A stretch of DNA of 64,000 nt. Source: Acinetobacter calcoaceticus (GTDB lineage Bacteria > Pseudomonadota > Gammaproteobacteria > Pseudomonadales > Moraxellaceae). The stretch is from assembly GCF_016508255.1 (NCBI RefSeq), contig NZ_JADVKT010000005.1:1-64000 (forward strand), given 5' to 3'. Below are positions 39,951 through 48,878 of this stretch, one piece after another. How positions within the stretch are numbered: position 1 is the stretch's first letter; each line of letters begins with the position of its first letter. Below the pieces are notes generated by a model that saw only the letters and a program-made list of their open reading frames with translations, made no database searches and was not told the DNA's origin. The position numbers and the translations under genes are program-made.

Positions 39951-39976
39951 AAAAAGCGCCAAGTGCGCTTTTTTTA
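39951..39976 (+). terminator. Intrinsic terminator after thioesterase
   Basis: AAAAAGCGC / GCGCTTTTTT hairpin with loop CAAGT, 20 bases after the stop. Confidence 0.92.
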
Positions 39977-40090
39977 GTGTTTAAAAAGATGAAATTTTCA
40001 TAAAAACTTTGAGATAAACATTAATTTAATTAGAACGAACGCATTAGTTATAATTTTTTATTCTCATATCATGAGGTTTTAGCGTTAAAA

Positions 40091-40150
40091 TTGTCTCCTT
40101 TGACAATGCGATATGTCTTGTTTATAGAATAATAAAAACTCTATAACAAG
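40091..40150 (+). promoter_or_regulatory. Dyad-rich upstream region of emrAB
   Basis: Two inverted repeats lie 50–110 bases before emrA: TTGTC-N6-GACAA (40091–40106) and an imperfect CTTGTTTATAGA / TCTATAACAAG (40117–40150). Either could be the operator of a repressor such as a MarR-type regulator, which controls emrAB elsewhere; no such regulator gene is adjacent here. The second could also be a leader hairpin. Confidence 0.35.
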
Positions 40151-40199
40151 ATGTAGTGCGAGATTGATGGCAAAGCCAACTCATCTTTAGGAACATACC

Positions 40200-41351
40200 A
40201 TGACTGATGCACAAAGCAATGTACAAGAAACAGTGCCAACAACATCTGCCTCGGATGATAACAATCAAAACAAGCGTAAAAAATTTCTTGGTTTTTTTGC
40301 GCTGATTTTATTGATCGCCGCTATTTTATATGCAATCTGGGCCTTATTTTTAAATCATTCCGTGAGTACGGATAATGCCTATGTCGGTGCAGAAACCGCA
40401 CAAATCACTTCAATGGTGAGCGGGCAGGTTGCTCAGGTTTTGGTAAAAGATACCCAAACGGTACATCGTGGTGACGTGCTGGTTCGTATTGATGACCGTG
40501 ATGCCAAAATTGCATTGGCGCAAGCCGAGGCAGAGCTTGCTAAAGCAAAACGCCAATACAAACAGACTGCGGCAAACAGTAGCTCTTTAAACTCTCAGGT
40601 TGTCGTTCATGCCGATGAAATTAATAGTGCCAAAGCACAAGTTGCTCAAGCACAAGCCGACTACGACAGAGCCGCTTTAGAGCTGAACCGCCGTGCGCAA
40701 CTTGCAGCGTCTGGTGCAGTGTCTAAAGAAGAACTCACTAAGGCACAAAGTGCAGTTGAAACAGCCAAAGCAGGCTTAGAGCTTGCTAAAGCAGGTTTGG
40801 CGCAAGCATCTTCAAGTCGTAAAGCTGCTGAAAGTACCTTAGCTGCAAACGAAGCGTTAATTCAGGGTGTAAATGAAGTTTCAACTCCTGATGTACAAGT
40901 TGCACAGGCACATGTTGAACAAGCTCAACTTGATTTAGAACGTACCGCAATTCGTGCGCCAGTCGATGGCGTGGTAACGCGTCGTAATATTCAAGTGGGC
41001 CAACGTGTTGCACCCGGTGCCAGCATGATGATGATTGTGCCGCTTAACGATTTATATGTAGATGCTAACTTTAAAGAAAGTCAGTTGAAAAAAGTCCGTC
41101 CGGGTCAGCCAGTTATACTTACTTCAGATTTATATGGCGACGATGTTGAATATCACGGCAAAGTGATGGGCTTCTCTGGTGGTACAGGCTCTGCCTTTGC
41201 CTTAATTCCGGCTCAAAACGCAACAGGTAACTGGATTAAAGTGGTTCAACGCTTACCAGTTCGTATTGCACTTGACCCGAAAGAACTTGCTGAACACCCA
41301 CTGCGTGTTGGCTTGTCGATGGAAGCAAAAGTCGACCTATCTGCGAAGTAA
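40200..41351 (+). CDS. emrA: EmrA-type membrane fusion protein of multidrug efflux
   Basis: A 383-residue HlyD-family periplasmic adaptor. It has a short cytoplasmic tail, one membrane span (about 28–50), and the EmrA hallmark VSTDNAYVGAETAQI. A long Ala/Gln-rich coiled-coil hairpin (about 95–225) and a closing barrel domain (RAPVDGVVTRRNIQVGQRV) follow. It links the inner-membrane pump EmrB to an outer-membrane channel, probably TolC-like. It begins the emrAB unit; emrB starts six bases after the stop. Confidence 0.93.
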   Translation: MTDAQSNVQETVPTTSASDDNNQNKRKKFLGFFALILLIAAILYAIWALFLNHSVSTDNAYVGAETAQITSMVSGQVAQVLVKDTQTVHRGDVLVRIDDRDAKIALAQAEAELAKAKRQYKQTAANSSSLNSQVVVHADEINSAKAQVAQAQADYDRAALELNRRAQLAASGAVSKEELTKAQSAVETAKAGLELAKAGLAQASSSRKAAESTLAANEALIQGVNEVSTPDVQVAQAHVEQAQLDLERTAIRAPVDGVVTRRNIQVGQRVAPGASMMMIVPLNDLYVDANFKESQLKKVRPGQPVILTSDLYGDDVEYHGKVMGFSGGTGSAFALIPAQNATGNWIKVVQRLPVRIALDPKELAEHPLRVGLSMEAKVDLSAK

Positions 41352-41357
41352 ACGCTT

Positions 41358-42884
41358 ATGAAAACGCAAACACCTTTTGCCGAATTAAGCGGTGGCCGTT
41401 TATTACTGGCAGCGTTTGTAATTGCCTTGTCGAACTTTATGGTCGTGCTTGATACGACCATTGCCAACGTATCTGTACCGCATATTACCGGTAACCTTGC
41501 CGTTTCCAGCACACAAGGAACATGGGTTGTTACCTCATATGCAGTTGCAGAAGCGATTTGTGTACCTTTAACAGGTTGGCTTGCTGGCCGTTTTGGAACC
41601 GTTCGGGTTTTTATTTTTGGCCTGATTGGTTTTACCATTTTTTCGTTTTTGTGCGGTTTGGCAAACTCGTTAGGCATGTTGGTGTTTTTCCGTATTGGAC
41701 AAGGTCTATGCGGTGGCCCGCTCATGCCGCTCAGCCAAACTTTGCTGATGCGAATTTTCCCTCAAGAAAAGCATGCACAGGCGATGGGCCTATGGGCAAT
41801 GACCACAGTGGTTGGGCCCATTTTAGGGCCAATTCTAGGTGGTTTAATTAGTGATAACCTGTCTTGGCACTGGATTTTCTTTATTAACATACCAGTCGGC
41901 ATTATTTGTGTTTTAGCAGCAATACGATTGCTTAAACCCGCCGAAACAGAAACGATTTCTTTAAGAATCGATACGGTCGGTTTAGGTCTGTTAATACTTT
42001 GGATTGGTGCGCTACAGCTCATGCTCGACTTGGGGCACGAACGTGACTGGTTTAATAGCACCAGTATTGTCGTTTTAGCATTAACCGCCGCCATAGGTTT
42101 TGTCGTGTTCCTGATATGGGAGCTGACCGATAAACACCCCGTCGTGGATGTAAAAGTGTTTAGGCATAGGGGCTTTGCGATTTCGGTACTGGCCTTATCG
42201 CTCGGCTTTGGAGCGTTCTTTGGCAGTATTGTACTGATACCGCAGTGGCTGCAAATGAACCTTTCCTACACCGCCACATGGGCTGGTTATTTAACCGCAA
42301 CCATGGGCTTTGGTAGTTTGACCATGTCGCCAATTGTGGCAAAGCTATCGACCAAACATGACCCACGTGCGCTTGCGAGCTTTGGTTTAATTTTGCTGGG
42401 TGCTGTGACCTTAATGCGAGCATTCTGGACCACAGATGCTGACTTTATGGCACTGGCTTGGCCACAAATCCTGCAAGGTTTTGCTGTACCGTTCTTCTTT
42501 ATTCCACTGTCGAACATTGCACTTGGTTCGGTGTTGCAGCAAGAAATTGCATCTGCTGCGGGCCTCATGAACTTTTTAAGAACCATGGCAGGGGCGATTG
42601 GTGCTTCAATTGCGGTGACTGTGTGGGATGACCATGCCAAAGTTGCACGTAGTGAAATGGTGTCAAACCTAAACGCAACCGAAGTTCAAAATAATCTTTT
42701 GCAAAATGGTTTTACGGCTGACTCGACATTGGGAATTATTTCAAACCTTGTCGATAAGGAAGCCATTACCATGTCGGCAAACCATGTGTTCTTGCTGTTT
42801 GCGATGGTGTTTGTATTTGCGGGACTGGTGATTTGGCTATGCCCAAAACCCAAAGGTAGCGTCGGCGGCATGCCGTCACACTAA
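41358..42884 (+). CDS. emrB: EmrB-type DHA2 family multidrug efflux transporter
   Basis: The 508-residue, 14-span major facilitator exporter. Family motifs include LDTTIANVSVPHI in helix 1, GWLAGRFGTVRVF (motif A) and GPLMPLSQTLLMRIFP. It also shows motif C, GPILGPILGG. DHA2 pumps of this type expel hydrophobic drugs and uncouplers by proton antiport. Translation is probably coupled to emrA (six-base gap). Confidence 0.94.
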   Translation: MKTQTPFAELSGGRLLLAAFVIALSNFMVVLDTTIANVSVPHITGNLAVSSTQGTWVVTSYAVAEAICVPLTGWLAGRFGTVRVFIFGLIGFTIFSFLCGLANSLGMLVFFRIGQGLCGGPLMPLSQTLLMRIFPQEKHAQAMGLWAMTTVVGPILGPILGGLISDNLSWHWIFFINIPVGIICVLAAIRLLKPAETETISLRIDTVGLGLLILWIGALQLMLDLGHERDWFNSTSIVVLALTAAIGFVVFLIWELTDKHPVVDVKVFRHRGFAISVLALSLGFGAFFGSIVLIPQWLQMNLSYTATWAGYLTATMGFGSLTMSPIVAKLSTKHDPRALASFGLILLGAVTLMRAFWTTDADFMALAWPQILQGFAVPFFFIPLSNIALGSVLQQEIASAAGLMNFLRTMAGAIGASIAVTVWDDHAKVARSEMVSNLNATEVQNNLLQNGFTADSTLGIISNLVDKEAITMSANHVFLLFAMVFVFAGLVIWLCPKPKGSVGGMPSH

Positions 42885-42886
42885 AC

Positions 42887-42920
42887 AAAAAAAAAGCATC
42901 TCTTCGGAGGTGCTTTTTTT
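42887..42920 (+). terminator. Intrinsic terminator of emrAB
   Basis: AAAAAAGCATCTC-TTCG-GAGGTGCTTTTTTT hairpin (one G·U) directly after emrB. Confidence 0.93.
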
Positions 42921-43196
42921 AGATCTATTAAAAAATAGGTTAGGTCTGTAAATGGTAGATTTTGCCTGTATTTAGTTGAATAAAGCATGCCAGAATCGGG
43001 CGGATGAGTTATAAAAGCGTGTGATATCAAGCAAGGAGGCTTAAAACAGGGCATAGGATAAAACGCCCTTAAACATTTACTATTATAAAATCTTATTTTT
43101 ATCAAAGATTAAAAAAACTTAATACCTGAAAACGAAAGAAGCTTGCATGGCAATTGCATGGAATGGATAGGCAAGCATATATATTGGAGTTATCAC
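42921..43196. other. Gene-free stretch between emrB terminator and ggt
   Basis: I see no gene here. A small dyad GGGC / GCCC near 43050–43072 and A/T-rich sequence (43080–43130) are the only structure, and the latter probably holds the promoter of the downstream lipoprotein gene. Confidence 0.5.
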
Positions 43197-45182
43197 GTGA
43201 ATATAAAATATTCATTTTTGTTTAGTAGTTTATTAGCAGTCGGTTTATTACAAGGATGTGGAAATGACTCTTCGTCAGATCAACCCAAGGATGACTCAAA
43301 TACAACTCCCCCTAATTTAGTTGTTGATAACGACCCGACCAGTTGTAGCAAACTGGCACAAGATGGATCAAACGTGGTCGTAGGTTCTAACCAAAATGGT
43401 GACCCAGCAGCCCCTGAGGGAGCATCGGGTTACAAACTAGGTAACACCGTTAAATATTCAGATAAATATATGGTGGTGGCAAATACACCACTTGCGGTAA
43501 AAGCAGGCTGTGATGTTTTAAGAGCAGGCGGTAGTGCAGTCGATGCGGCGGTTGCGGTACAAGCAGTGCTTGGTTTGGTTGAACCACAATCGAGCACGAT
43601 TGCTGGTAGTGGTTTTATGATGTATTACGATGCAAAAACCAAACAGGTTACGGCTTATGATGGCCGTGAAACCGCACCAGCCGCAGCCAACCCATTTTAT
43701 TTAATTCGCCAAAATATGGATGACCCAAATTCACCAGCGCCTGTACCAAGTGCTCGCCGTAGTGGTCGTTCAATTGGTGTACCGGGTGTGATGCGTTTAC
43801 TTGAACTTGCACAACAAGAACATGGCAAACTCAAGTGGAACCAACTTTTTGGTGAAGCAATTGGTTTGGCCGACAACGGTTTCCGCATTCCGGGTCGTTT
43901 GGCCGATGCAATTACAAGTAATGCAAGTGATTTGTCGCTCGATGCAAATGCAATGGCGACCTATTTCTATCCAGATGGTTCACCACGCAAAGTGGGCGAA
44001 ATCATGACCAATAAAGAATATGCAAAAACGCTTGGAGCACTTGCCGCACAAGGTGCAAATGCACTACACAGTGGTCCGATTGCTCAAGCGATTGTGGCAA
44101 AAGCAGGGCAAACTGTAGGTGATGACCCAGCACGTACCCCAATTACGCCAAGTTTGATGACCTTACAGGATTTATCAAACTATCAAGTTAAAAAACGTGA
44201 CCCAATTTGCACCACTTACCGTGACCGTTACTACGTATGTACCATGCCGCCTCCATCTTCGGGAGGGATTGCGGTTGCGCAAACGCTGGGTATTTTAGAA
44301 AACTTTGATATGTCGCTTTACCCACCTAAAAACCCTGAAAATGAAGGTGGTGTGCCAGACGTGATGGGCGTGCATTTAGTGTCTGAAGCAGAACGTTTGG
44401 CCTATGCTGACCGCGATAAATATGTGGCAGATACCGACTTTGTCGCTTTACCAGCAAAAGGTATTCCAAGTTTTATTGATAAAAATTACTTAAAACAACG
44501 TGCAGCACTCATTAACCCGAACCAGAGTATGGGCGTAGCGCCAGCAGGTAATTTCAATACGGCTGCGGGTGTCGACACCACTGTTGAACATGGCACAACT
44601 CAGTTCACGATTGTAGATGCCTATGGCAATGTGGTTTCAATGACATCGACTGTTGAGTCAAGCATGGGTTCATTCCACATGGTGGATGGCTTCTTACTGA
44701 CAAACCAGTTAACCGACTTTAGTGCTAACCCTTATGACAGCACAGGGGCACTGGTTGCCAACCGTGTAGAAGGAGGCAAACGTCCACGTAGTACCATGGC
44801 ACCAACTTTAGTGTTTAAAGGCACCACGCCAGATGAGTTTTACATGGCAACAGGTTCACCTGGTGGTGGTACCATCATTCAATTTGTTGTAAAAACCTTG
44901 GTGGGGGCACTAGACTGGAACTTAAATGCACAGCAAGCGACCTCGCTTGTAAACTTCGGTGCGACCAATAGCCCAACGACTAATATCGATAGCTCGAATG
45001 TTCAGCTTTCTATGCTTGATTTGATTGCAGGCTTAAAAGCAAAAGGGCACACCATTTCGAACTCTGCGCAAACCAGCGGTATATCAACCATTATGAAAGT
45101 AAACATTAATAATCAAACTAAATACGCAGGGGGGGTAGACCCACGCCGTGAGGGTATTGTGTTAGGCAATGGTGCTTTATAG
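43197..45182 (+). CDS. ggt: Gamma-glutamyltransferase, lipoprotein type
   Basis: The 661-residue Ntn-hydrolase transfers or hydrolyses gamma-glutamyl groups of glutathione. The precursor self-cleaves before the catalytic Thr, here the first T of TTQFTIVDAYGNVVSMT, giving large and small subunits. MATGSPGGGTIIQFV and PRSTMAPTLV are conserved in the small subunit. GTG 43197 is preferred: GGAG lies seven bases upstream, and it gives a clean lipoprotein signal peptide ending LLQGC. An ATG at 43158 would bury that signal. A Ser/Asp/Asn-rich linker follows the Cys. Most GGTs are soluble periplasmic, so membrane anchoring is a notable variant. Confidence 0.9.
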   Translation: MNIKYSFLFSSLLAVGLLQGCGNDSSSDQPKDDSNTTPPNLVVDNDPTSCSKLAQDGSNVVVGSNQNGDPAAPEGASGYKLGNTVKYSDKYMVVANTPLAVKAGCDVLRAGGSAVDAAVAVQAVLGLVEPQSSTIAGSGFMMYYDAKTKQVTAYDGRETAPAAANPFYLIRQNMDDPNSPAPVPSARRSGRSIGVPGVMRLLELAQQEHGKLKWNQLFGEAIGLADNGFRIPGRLADAITSNASDLSLDANAMATYFYPDGSPRKVGEIMTNKEYAKTLGALAAQGANALHSGPIAQAIVAKAGQTVGDDPARTPITPSLMTLQDLSNYQVKKRDPICTTYRDRYYVCTMPPPSSGGIAVAQTLGILENFDMSLYPPKNPENEGGVPDVMGVHLVSEAERLAYADRDKYVADTDFVALPAKGIPSFIDKNYLKQRAALINPNQSMGVAPAGNFNTAAGVDTTVEHGTTQFTIVDAYGNVVSMTSTVESSMGSFHMVDGFLLTNQLTDFSANPYDSTGALVANRVEGGKRPRSTMAPTLVFKGTTPDEFYMATGSPGGGTIIQFVVKTLVGALDWNLNAQQATSLVNFGATNSPTTNIDSSNVQLSMLDLIAGLKAKGHTISNSAQTSGISTIMKVNINNQTKYAGGVDPRREGIVLGNGAL

Positions 45183-45192
45183 GCCAAACTTT

Positions 45193-45226
45193 AAAAAAAA
45201 GCTGTCATTTTTGACAGCTTTTTTAT
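45193..45226 (+). terminator. Intrinsic terminator of ggt
   Basis: AAAAAAGCTGTCA / TGACAGCTTTTTT stem with loop TTTT, beginning 11 bases after the stop. Confidence 0.93.
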
Positions 45227-45320
45227 GTAGCCCTTGAAAAAAACAAAAGGCACTCAATTATGTAAATATGTTCATCAGTAGCGGACTGTTGATAAAATGC
45301 ACAGTATTTTATTTTAGTTA

Positions 45321-45329
45321 TGCTATGAT
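45321..45329 (+). promoter_or_regulatory. Extended -10 promoter element of ssrA
   Basis: TGCTATGAT is an extended -10 (TGN-TATGAT) 15 bases before the mature 5' end of tmRNA. No good -35 is seen at the standard distance, which is typical for extended -10 promoters. Confidence 0.6.
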
Positions 45330-45343
45330 GCTCAGACATTCAT

Positions 45344-45702
45344 GGGGATGTTATTGGCTTCGACGCTGGTGATGAAACTCATAGATGCATGCCGAGAGCG
45401 CATTTTCTCTCGTAAATCAAATTTGCATATTTTAGTCGCAAACGACGAAACTTACGCTCTAGCTGCCTAAGGGCAGTTTGTCCGCTTCCTAGAATACTTG
45501 TGGTTTAGGAACCCGACCGTAGCGCACGCACACAAGTCCGTATAGAGTCAAGCCTCGGGGCTTTATACCAAACTTAGAGGATCGCAACTTGTACCCTGTT
45601 CGTCGGGTCACTTGGTGTTAAAACAATAGACGATATCTAAGCATGTAGTATTCTCGAGCGTAATGCTGGCGGACGCGGGTTCAACTCCCGCCATCTCCAC
45701 CA
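45344..45702 (+). ncRNA. ssrA: Transfer-messenger RNA (tmRNA)
   Basis: A 359-base one-piece tmRNA that rescues stalled ribosomes. The 5' end GGGGATGTTATTGGCTTCGA and the 3' end with GGGTTCAACTCCCGCC and CTCCACCA form the tRNA-like domain. The tag reading frame begins at the resume codon GCA (45438) and encodes ANDETYALAA before TAA (45468–45470), the Acinetobacter-type degradation tag ending in LAA. Pseudoknot regions lie between. tmRNA 3' ends are frequent integration sites for islands, and the next genes are a restriction system. Confidence 0.97.
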
Positions 45703-45711
45703 AAATTCGTG

Positions 45712-45746
45712 AAAAGCCCTGAAACGTAAGTTTCGGGGCTTTTTCT
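45712..45746 (+). terminator. Intrinsic terminator of ssrA
   Basis: AAAAGCCC-TGAAAC / GTTTC-GGGGCTTTTT hairpin with a T run, 10 bases after the CCA. Confidence 0.9.
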
Positions 45747-46120
45747 TTTAATAGATTGGTAGGATATTCACAGCTCAAATTAATCTTTATAAATTTAAAT
45801 CTTTTTTAGAGTTATCCTAATTGCAAAGAAGCAGAAAGCTAGTATTTTGAAATATATGTAAAAATTGTACTAATTAATCTTGTTATGCTGAATGCAAAGG
45901 CATTTCTATTATTATAAGTGTTAAAAATAATAGAAATGGTATATCTGTCTTGATTCCTTCAAATTTCTACAAATTTTGGGTTGAGAAGCTCAATCAAATT
46001 AGTAAAAATACTAAGGACCAAGCACCTACTCAAAATCGAAATCCAATCCTAATAAAAGTACTCATGTCTATTCTAGAGCTATAGAGTCTTTTATCAGCTG
46101 TAACTAACTGTAGAGAATCT
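45747..46120. other. 374-base gene-free, AT-rich stretch before hsdM
   Basis: I see no gene, integrase fragment, or second copy of the tmRNA 3' end. The region is more AT-rich than the flanking core genes and must hold the hsdM promoter. It probably marks the left edge of the accessory segment inserted after ssrA. Confidence 0.5.
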
Positions 46121-48877
46121 ATGAACAAGCAACAACTCGCCTCAAAAATTTGGGATTCCGCAAACAAAATGCGCTCTAAAATTGAGGCAAATGAATATAA
46201 AGATTACATCTTAGGGTTCATGTTCTACAAATTTCTATCAGACAAAGAGCAAGCCTTTTTAGAAGCTAACGACTTTAGTCTGGCTGATATTGAAGCACTC
46301 ACAGAAGAAGATCCTGAAACTGTTGAATTTATTAAAAATGGTATTGGTTATTTCATTGCTTATGACAACTTATTTTCAACATGGTTAAAAAAAGGTAATG
46401 ACTTTAACGTTGGCAATGTCCGTGATGCGCTTTCTGCCTTTTCACGTTTAATCAGCCCATCACATAAAAAAGTATTTGATGGTATTTTTAAAACATTGGA
46501 AACAGGTTTAAGTAAACTCGGTGACAACTCAAACAGTCAAACTAAAGCTATCAGTGATTTATTGCAATTGATCAAAGTTATTCCGATGAATAACAAGCAA
46601 GATTATGATGTACTTGGTTTTATTTATGAATATTTGATTGGTTCATTTGCAGCTAATGCAGGTAAGAAAGCAGGTGAGTTCTATACACCACATGAAGTGT
46701 CGGTGTTGATGTCTGAAATCATTGCACATCAGTTAAAGGATCAACAAGAAATAAAAATTTACGATCCAACGAGTGGGTCGGGATCATTGCTGATCAATAT
46801 TGGTAGTTCTGTTGCAAAACATGTCAATGATGAAAATAAAATCAAATACTACGCGCAAGAGTTAAAGGAAAACACGTATAACTTAACCCGTATGAACTTG
46901 GTTATGCGTGGTATTTTGCCTGCCAATATTGTTGCTCGTAATGCCGATACCTTAGAGGATGATTGGCCGTATTTTGATGACAATGATCCGATCAATACCT
47001 ACGAGCCGTTGTATGTCGATGCCGTGGTATCTAATCCACCGTACTCGCAAGCATGGGATTCATCAAATAAAGAGTCTGACCCTCGTTATGCTCGTTTTGG
47101 TTTAGCACCAAAAACTAAAGCAGATTATGCTTTCTTACTGCATGATCTATATCATTTAAAACCTGATGGCATCATGGCGATTGTTTTGCCACATGGCGTA
47201 TTATTCCGTGGCGGTGAAGAAGAGCGTATTCGTAAAAACTTGCTTGAAAATAAGCATATTGATGCAATCATCGGATTACCTGCCAATATTTTCTTTGGTA
47301 CGGGTATTCCAACAGTCATTATTATTTTAAAACAGCGTCGCCAAAGCAGTGATGTGCTTATTATTGATGCATCCAAAGGCTTTATCAAAGTTGGTAAAAA
47401 CAACCATCTACAAGCATCGAATATTAAGAAAATTGTTGATACTGTCGTACAGCGTAAAGATATTGAAAAATTTTCTAAATTAGTCAGCTTGGAAGAAATT
47501 CGTGAGCAAGGCTATAACTTAAATATTCCTCGTTATGTAGATTCGTCTGTAACAGCGGAAACATGGGATATCTATGCCACCATGTTTGGCGGTATTCCAA
47601 AGAAAGAAATCGATGCGCATGCCGAGTATTGGAAGGCATTTCCGCAGTTACGCCAAGACTTATTTACCGATAGCGACACACCTTATGTCGATTTAGTCAC
47701 GTCAGAAATCAGTAACGCTATTCATCAGCATGCCAATGTTCAGACATTTAAAACGCAATTTAATACGGCTTTTGCTAATTTCCAAGATTATTTAAAAGCT
47801 GAGTTGATTGGCAAGATGCAATCTTTGCATATTGCACAGCAGGAAAATGTTTTAAGTCAGGATATTTTCAAGCGTTTGGAAAATATTCCTCTAGTTGATA
47901 AATATCAGGCATATCAGGCTTTGGATGATCAATGGCAAGGTATTGCTGGCGATTTGGAGATCATTCAGTCTGAAGGTTTGACTGCTGGCAAGATTGTGAA
48001 TCCAAATATGGTTATTAAAAAGAAAGATGGTAAGGAACAGGAAGTTCAAGAAGGTTGGGTGGGTTATGTGTTGCCGTTTGATTTGGTGCAACAACATTTA
48101 CTCATTGATGAACTCACCGCTTTGCAAAGCAAAGAACGAGCTTTAACTGAAGCCAGTGCTGAAATCGAAGCGATTATGGACTCGTTGTCTGAAGAAGAAA
48201 AAGATACTTTATTAAACGATGCTAATGATGCTTTTGTCACAGCGGAAATTACCAAAGCTTTGAAACAGGCTTTTGAAGATATTGAAACGCCTGAAATTCG
48301 TGCGATCAATGAATTTTTAGAATTGCTTGCGAATAAAGCGAAAAAGCCTGAGCAGGAAAAGTTTGTACAGGCACACCCTGAGGTGCAATGGGCCAAGATT
48401 GAAGCCAATAAAAATGGCACTTATGCGCTAGGTAAAGTAAAAGTGTATTTAAAAAGTTTACAGGCGAATTTTACTTTTGCGGAAGAGTCTTTAGAAGCGA
48501 AATTGTTACAAGTGGAAGATTTGCTTGCGCAGGAAAAAGAGCTGAAAGCTGAGATTAAAGCCGATGCCAATACTTTACATTTGTTGACTAAAGCCACGAT
48601 TGAAGTGTTGCAAGATTCACAGGTTTTAGAATTGTTGGAAGCGAAGTGGGTACAACCGATTGTTTCTGCAATTTTGGCACTGCCAAATGAAGTGATTGAG
48701 CATTTGACTGATGTGGTACAGGCTTTGGCTGATAAGTATGCAGTGACTTATACTGAAACTACGCAAAAGCTTAGTGAAGCTGAAAATAGTCTAGCGAGTT
48801 TGATTGATGATTTAACAGGTGATGACTTTGACATGCAAGGTTTGGCACAGTTTCAGACGTTATTAAAAGGGGTGTAA
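46121..48877 (+). CDS. hsdM: Type I restriction–modification methyltransferase subunit HsdM, with long C-terminal extension
   Basis: A 918-residue N6-adenine methyltransferase subunit. The HsdM N-terminal helical domain spans about 1–145. The AdoMet motif I is YDPTSGSGSLLINIG (near 213–227). The catalytic motif IV is NPPY (near 305–308). Typical HsdM ends near 500–550 residues; here ~370 further residues are rich in Glu, Ala, Leu and Lys and look like extended helices or coiled coil. The gene is intact. hsdS starts at a GTG one base after its stop. It provides both protective methylation and the core to which HsdR binds. Confidence 0.93.
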   Translation: MNKQQLASKIWDSANKMRSKIEANEYKDYILGFMFYKFLSDKEQAFLEANDFSLADIEALTEEDPETVEFIKNGIGYFIAYDNLFSTWLKKGNDFNVGNVRDALSAFSRLISPSHKKVFDGIFKTLETGLSKLGDNSNSQTKAISDLLQLIKVIPMNNKQDYDVLGFIYEYLIGSFAANAGKKAGEFYTPHEVSVLMSEIIAHQLKDQQEIKIYDPTSGSGSLLINIGSSVAKHVNDENKIKYYAQELKENTYNLTRMNLVMRGILPANIVARNADTLEDDWPYFDDNDPINTYEPLYVDAVVSNPPYSQAWDSSNKESDPRYARFGLAPKTKADYAFLLHDLYHLKPDGIMAIVLPHGVLFRGGEEERIRKNLLENKHIDAIIGLPANIFFGTGIPTVIIILKQRRQSSDVLIIDASKGFIKVGKNNHLQASNIKKIVDTVVQRKDIEKFSKLVSLEEIREQGYNLNIPRYVDSSVTAETWDIYATMFGGIPKKEIDAHAEYWKAFPQLRQDLFTDSDTPYVDLVTSEISNAIHQHANVQTFKTQFNTAFANFQDYLKAELIGKMQSLHIAQQENVLSQDIFKRLENIPLVDKYQAYQALDDQWQGIAGDLEIIQSEGLTAGKIVNPNMVIKKKDGKEQEVQEGWVGYVLPFDLVQQHLLIDELTALQSKERALTEASAEIEAIMDSLSEEEKDTLLNDANDAFVTAEITKALKQAFEDIETPEIRAINEFLELLANKAKKPEQEKFVQAHPEVQWAKIEANKNGTYALGKVKVYLKSLQANFTFAEESLEAKLLQVEDLLAQEKELKAEIKADANTLHLLTKATIEVLQDSQVLELLEAKWVQPIVSAILALPNEVIEHLTDVVQALADKYAVTYTETTQKLSEAENSLASLIDDLTGDDFDMQGLAQFQTLLKGV

Positions 48878-48878
48878 T

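Noticed and set aside
41246..42871. Open frames antisense to emrB
   Set aside because: They overlap a clear 14-span transporter, have biased composition and no ribosome sites.
42921..43196. Small ncRNA upstream of ggt
   Set aside because: Only a 4-base dyad and AT-rich sequence are visible; there is no independent terminator.
45703..46120. Second copy of the tmRNA 3' end as an attachment-site repeat
   Set aside because: I looked for the T-arm/acceptor sequence elsewhere in the window and saw none; integration after ssrA remains inference from gene content.
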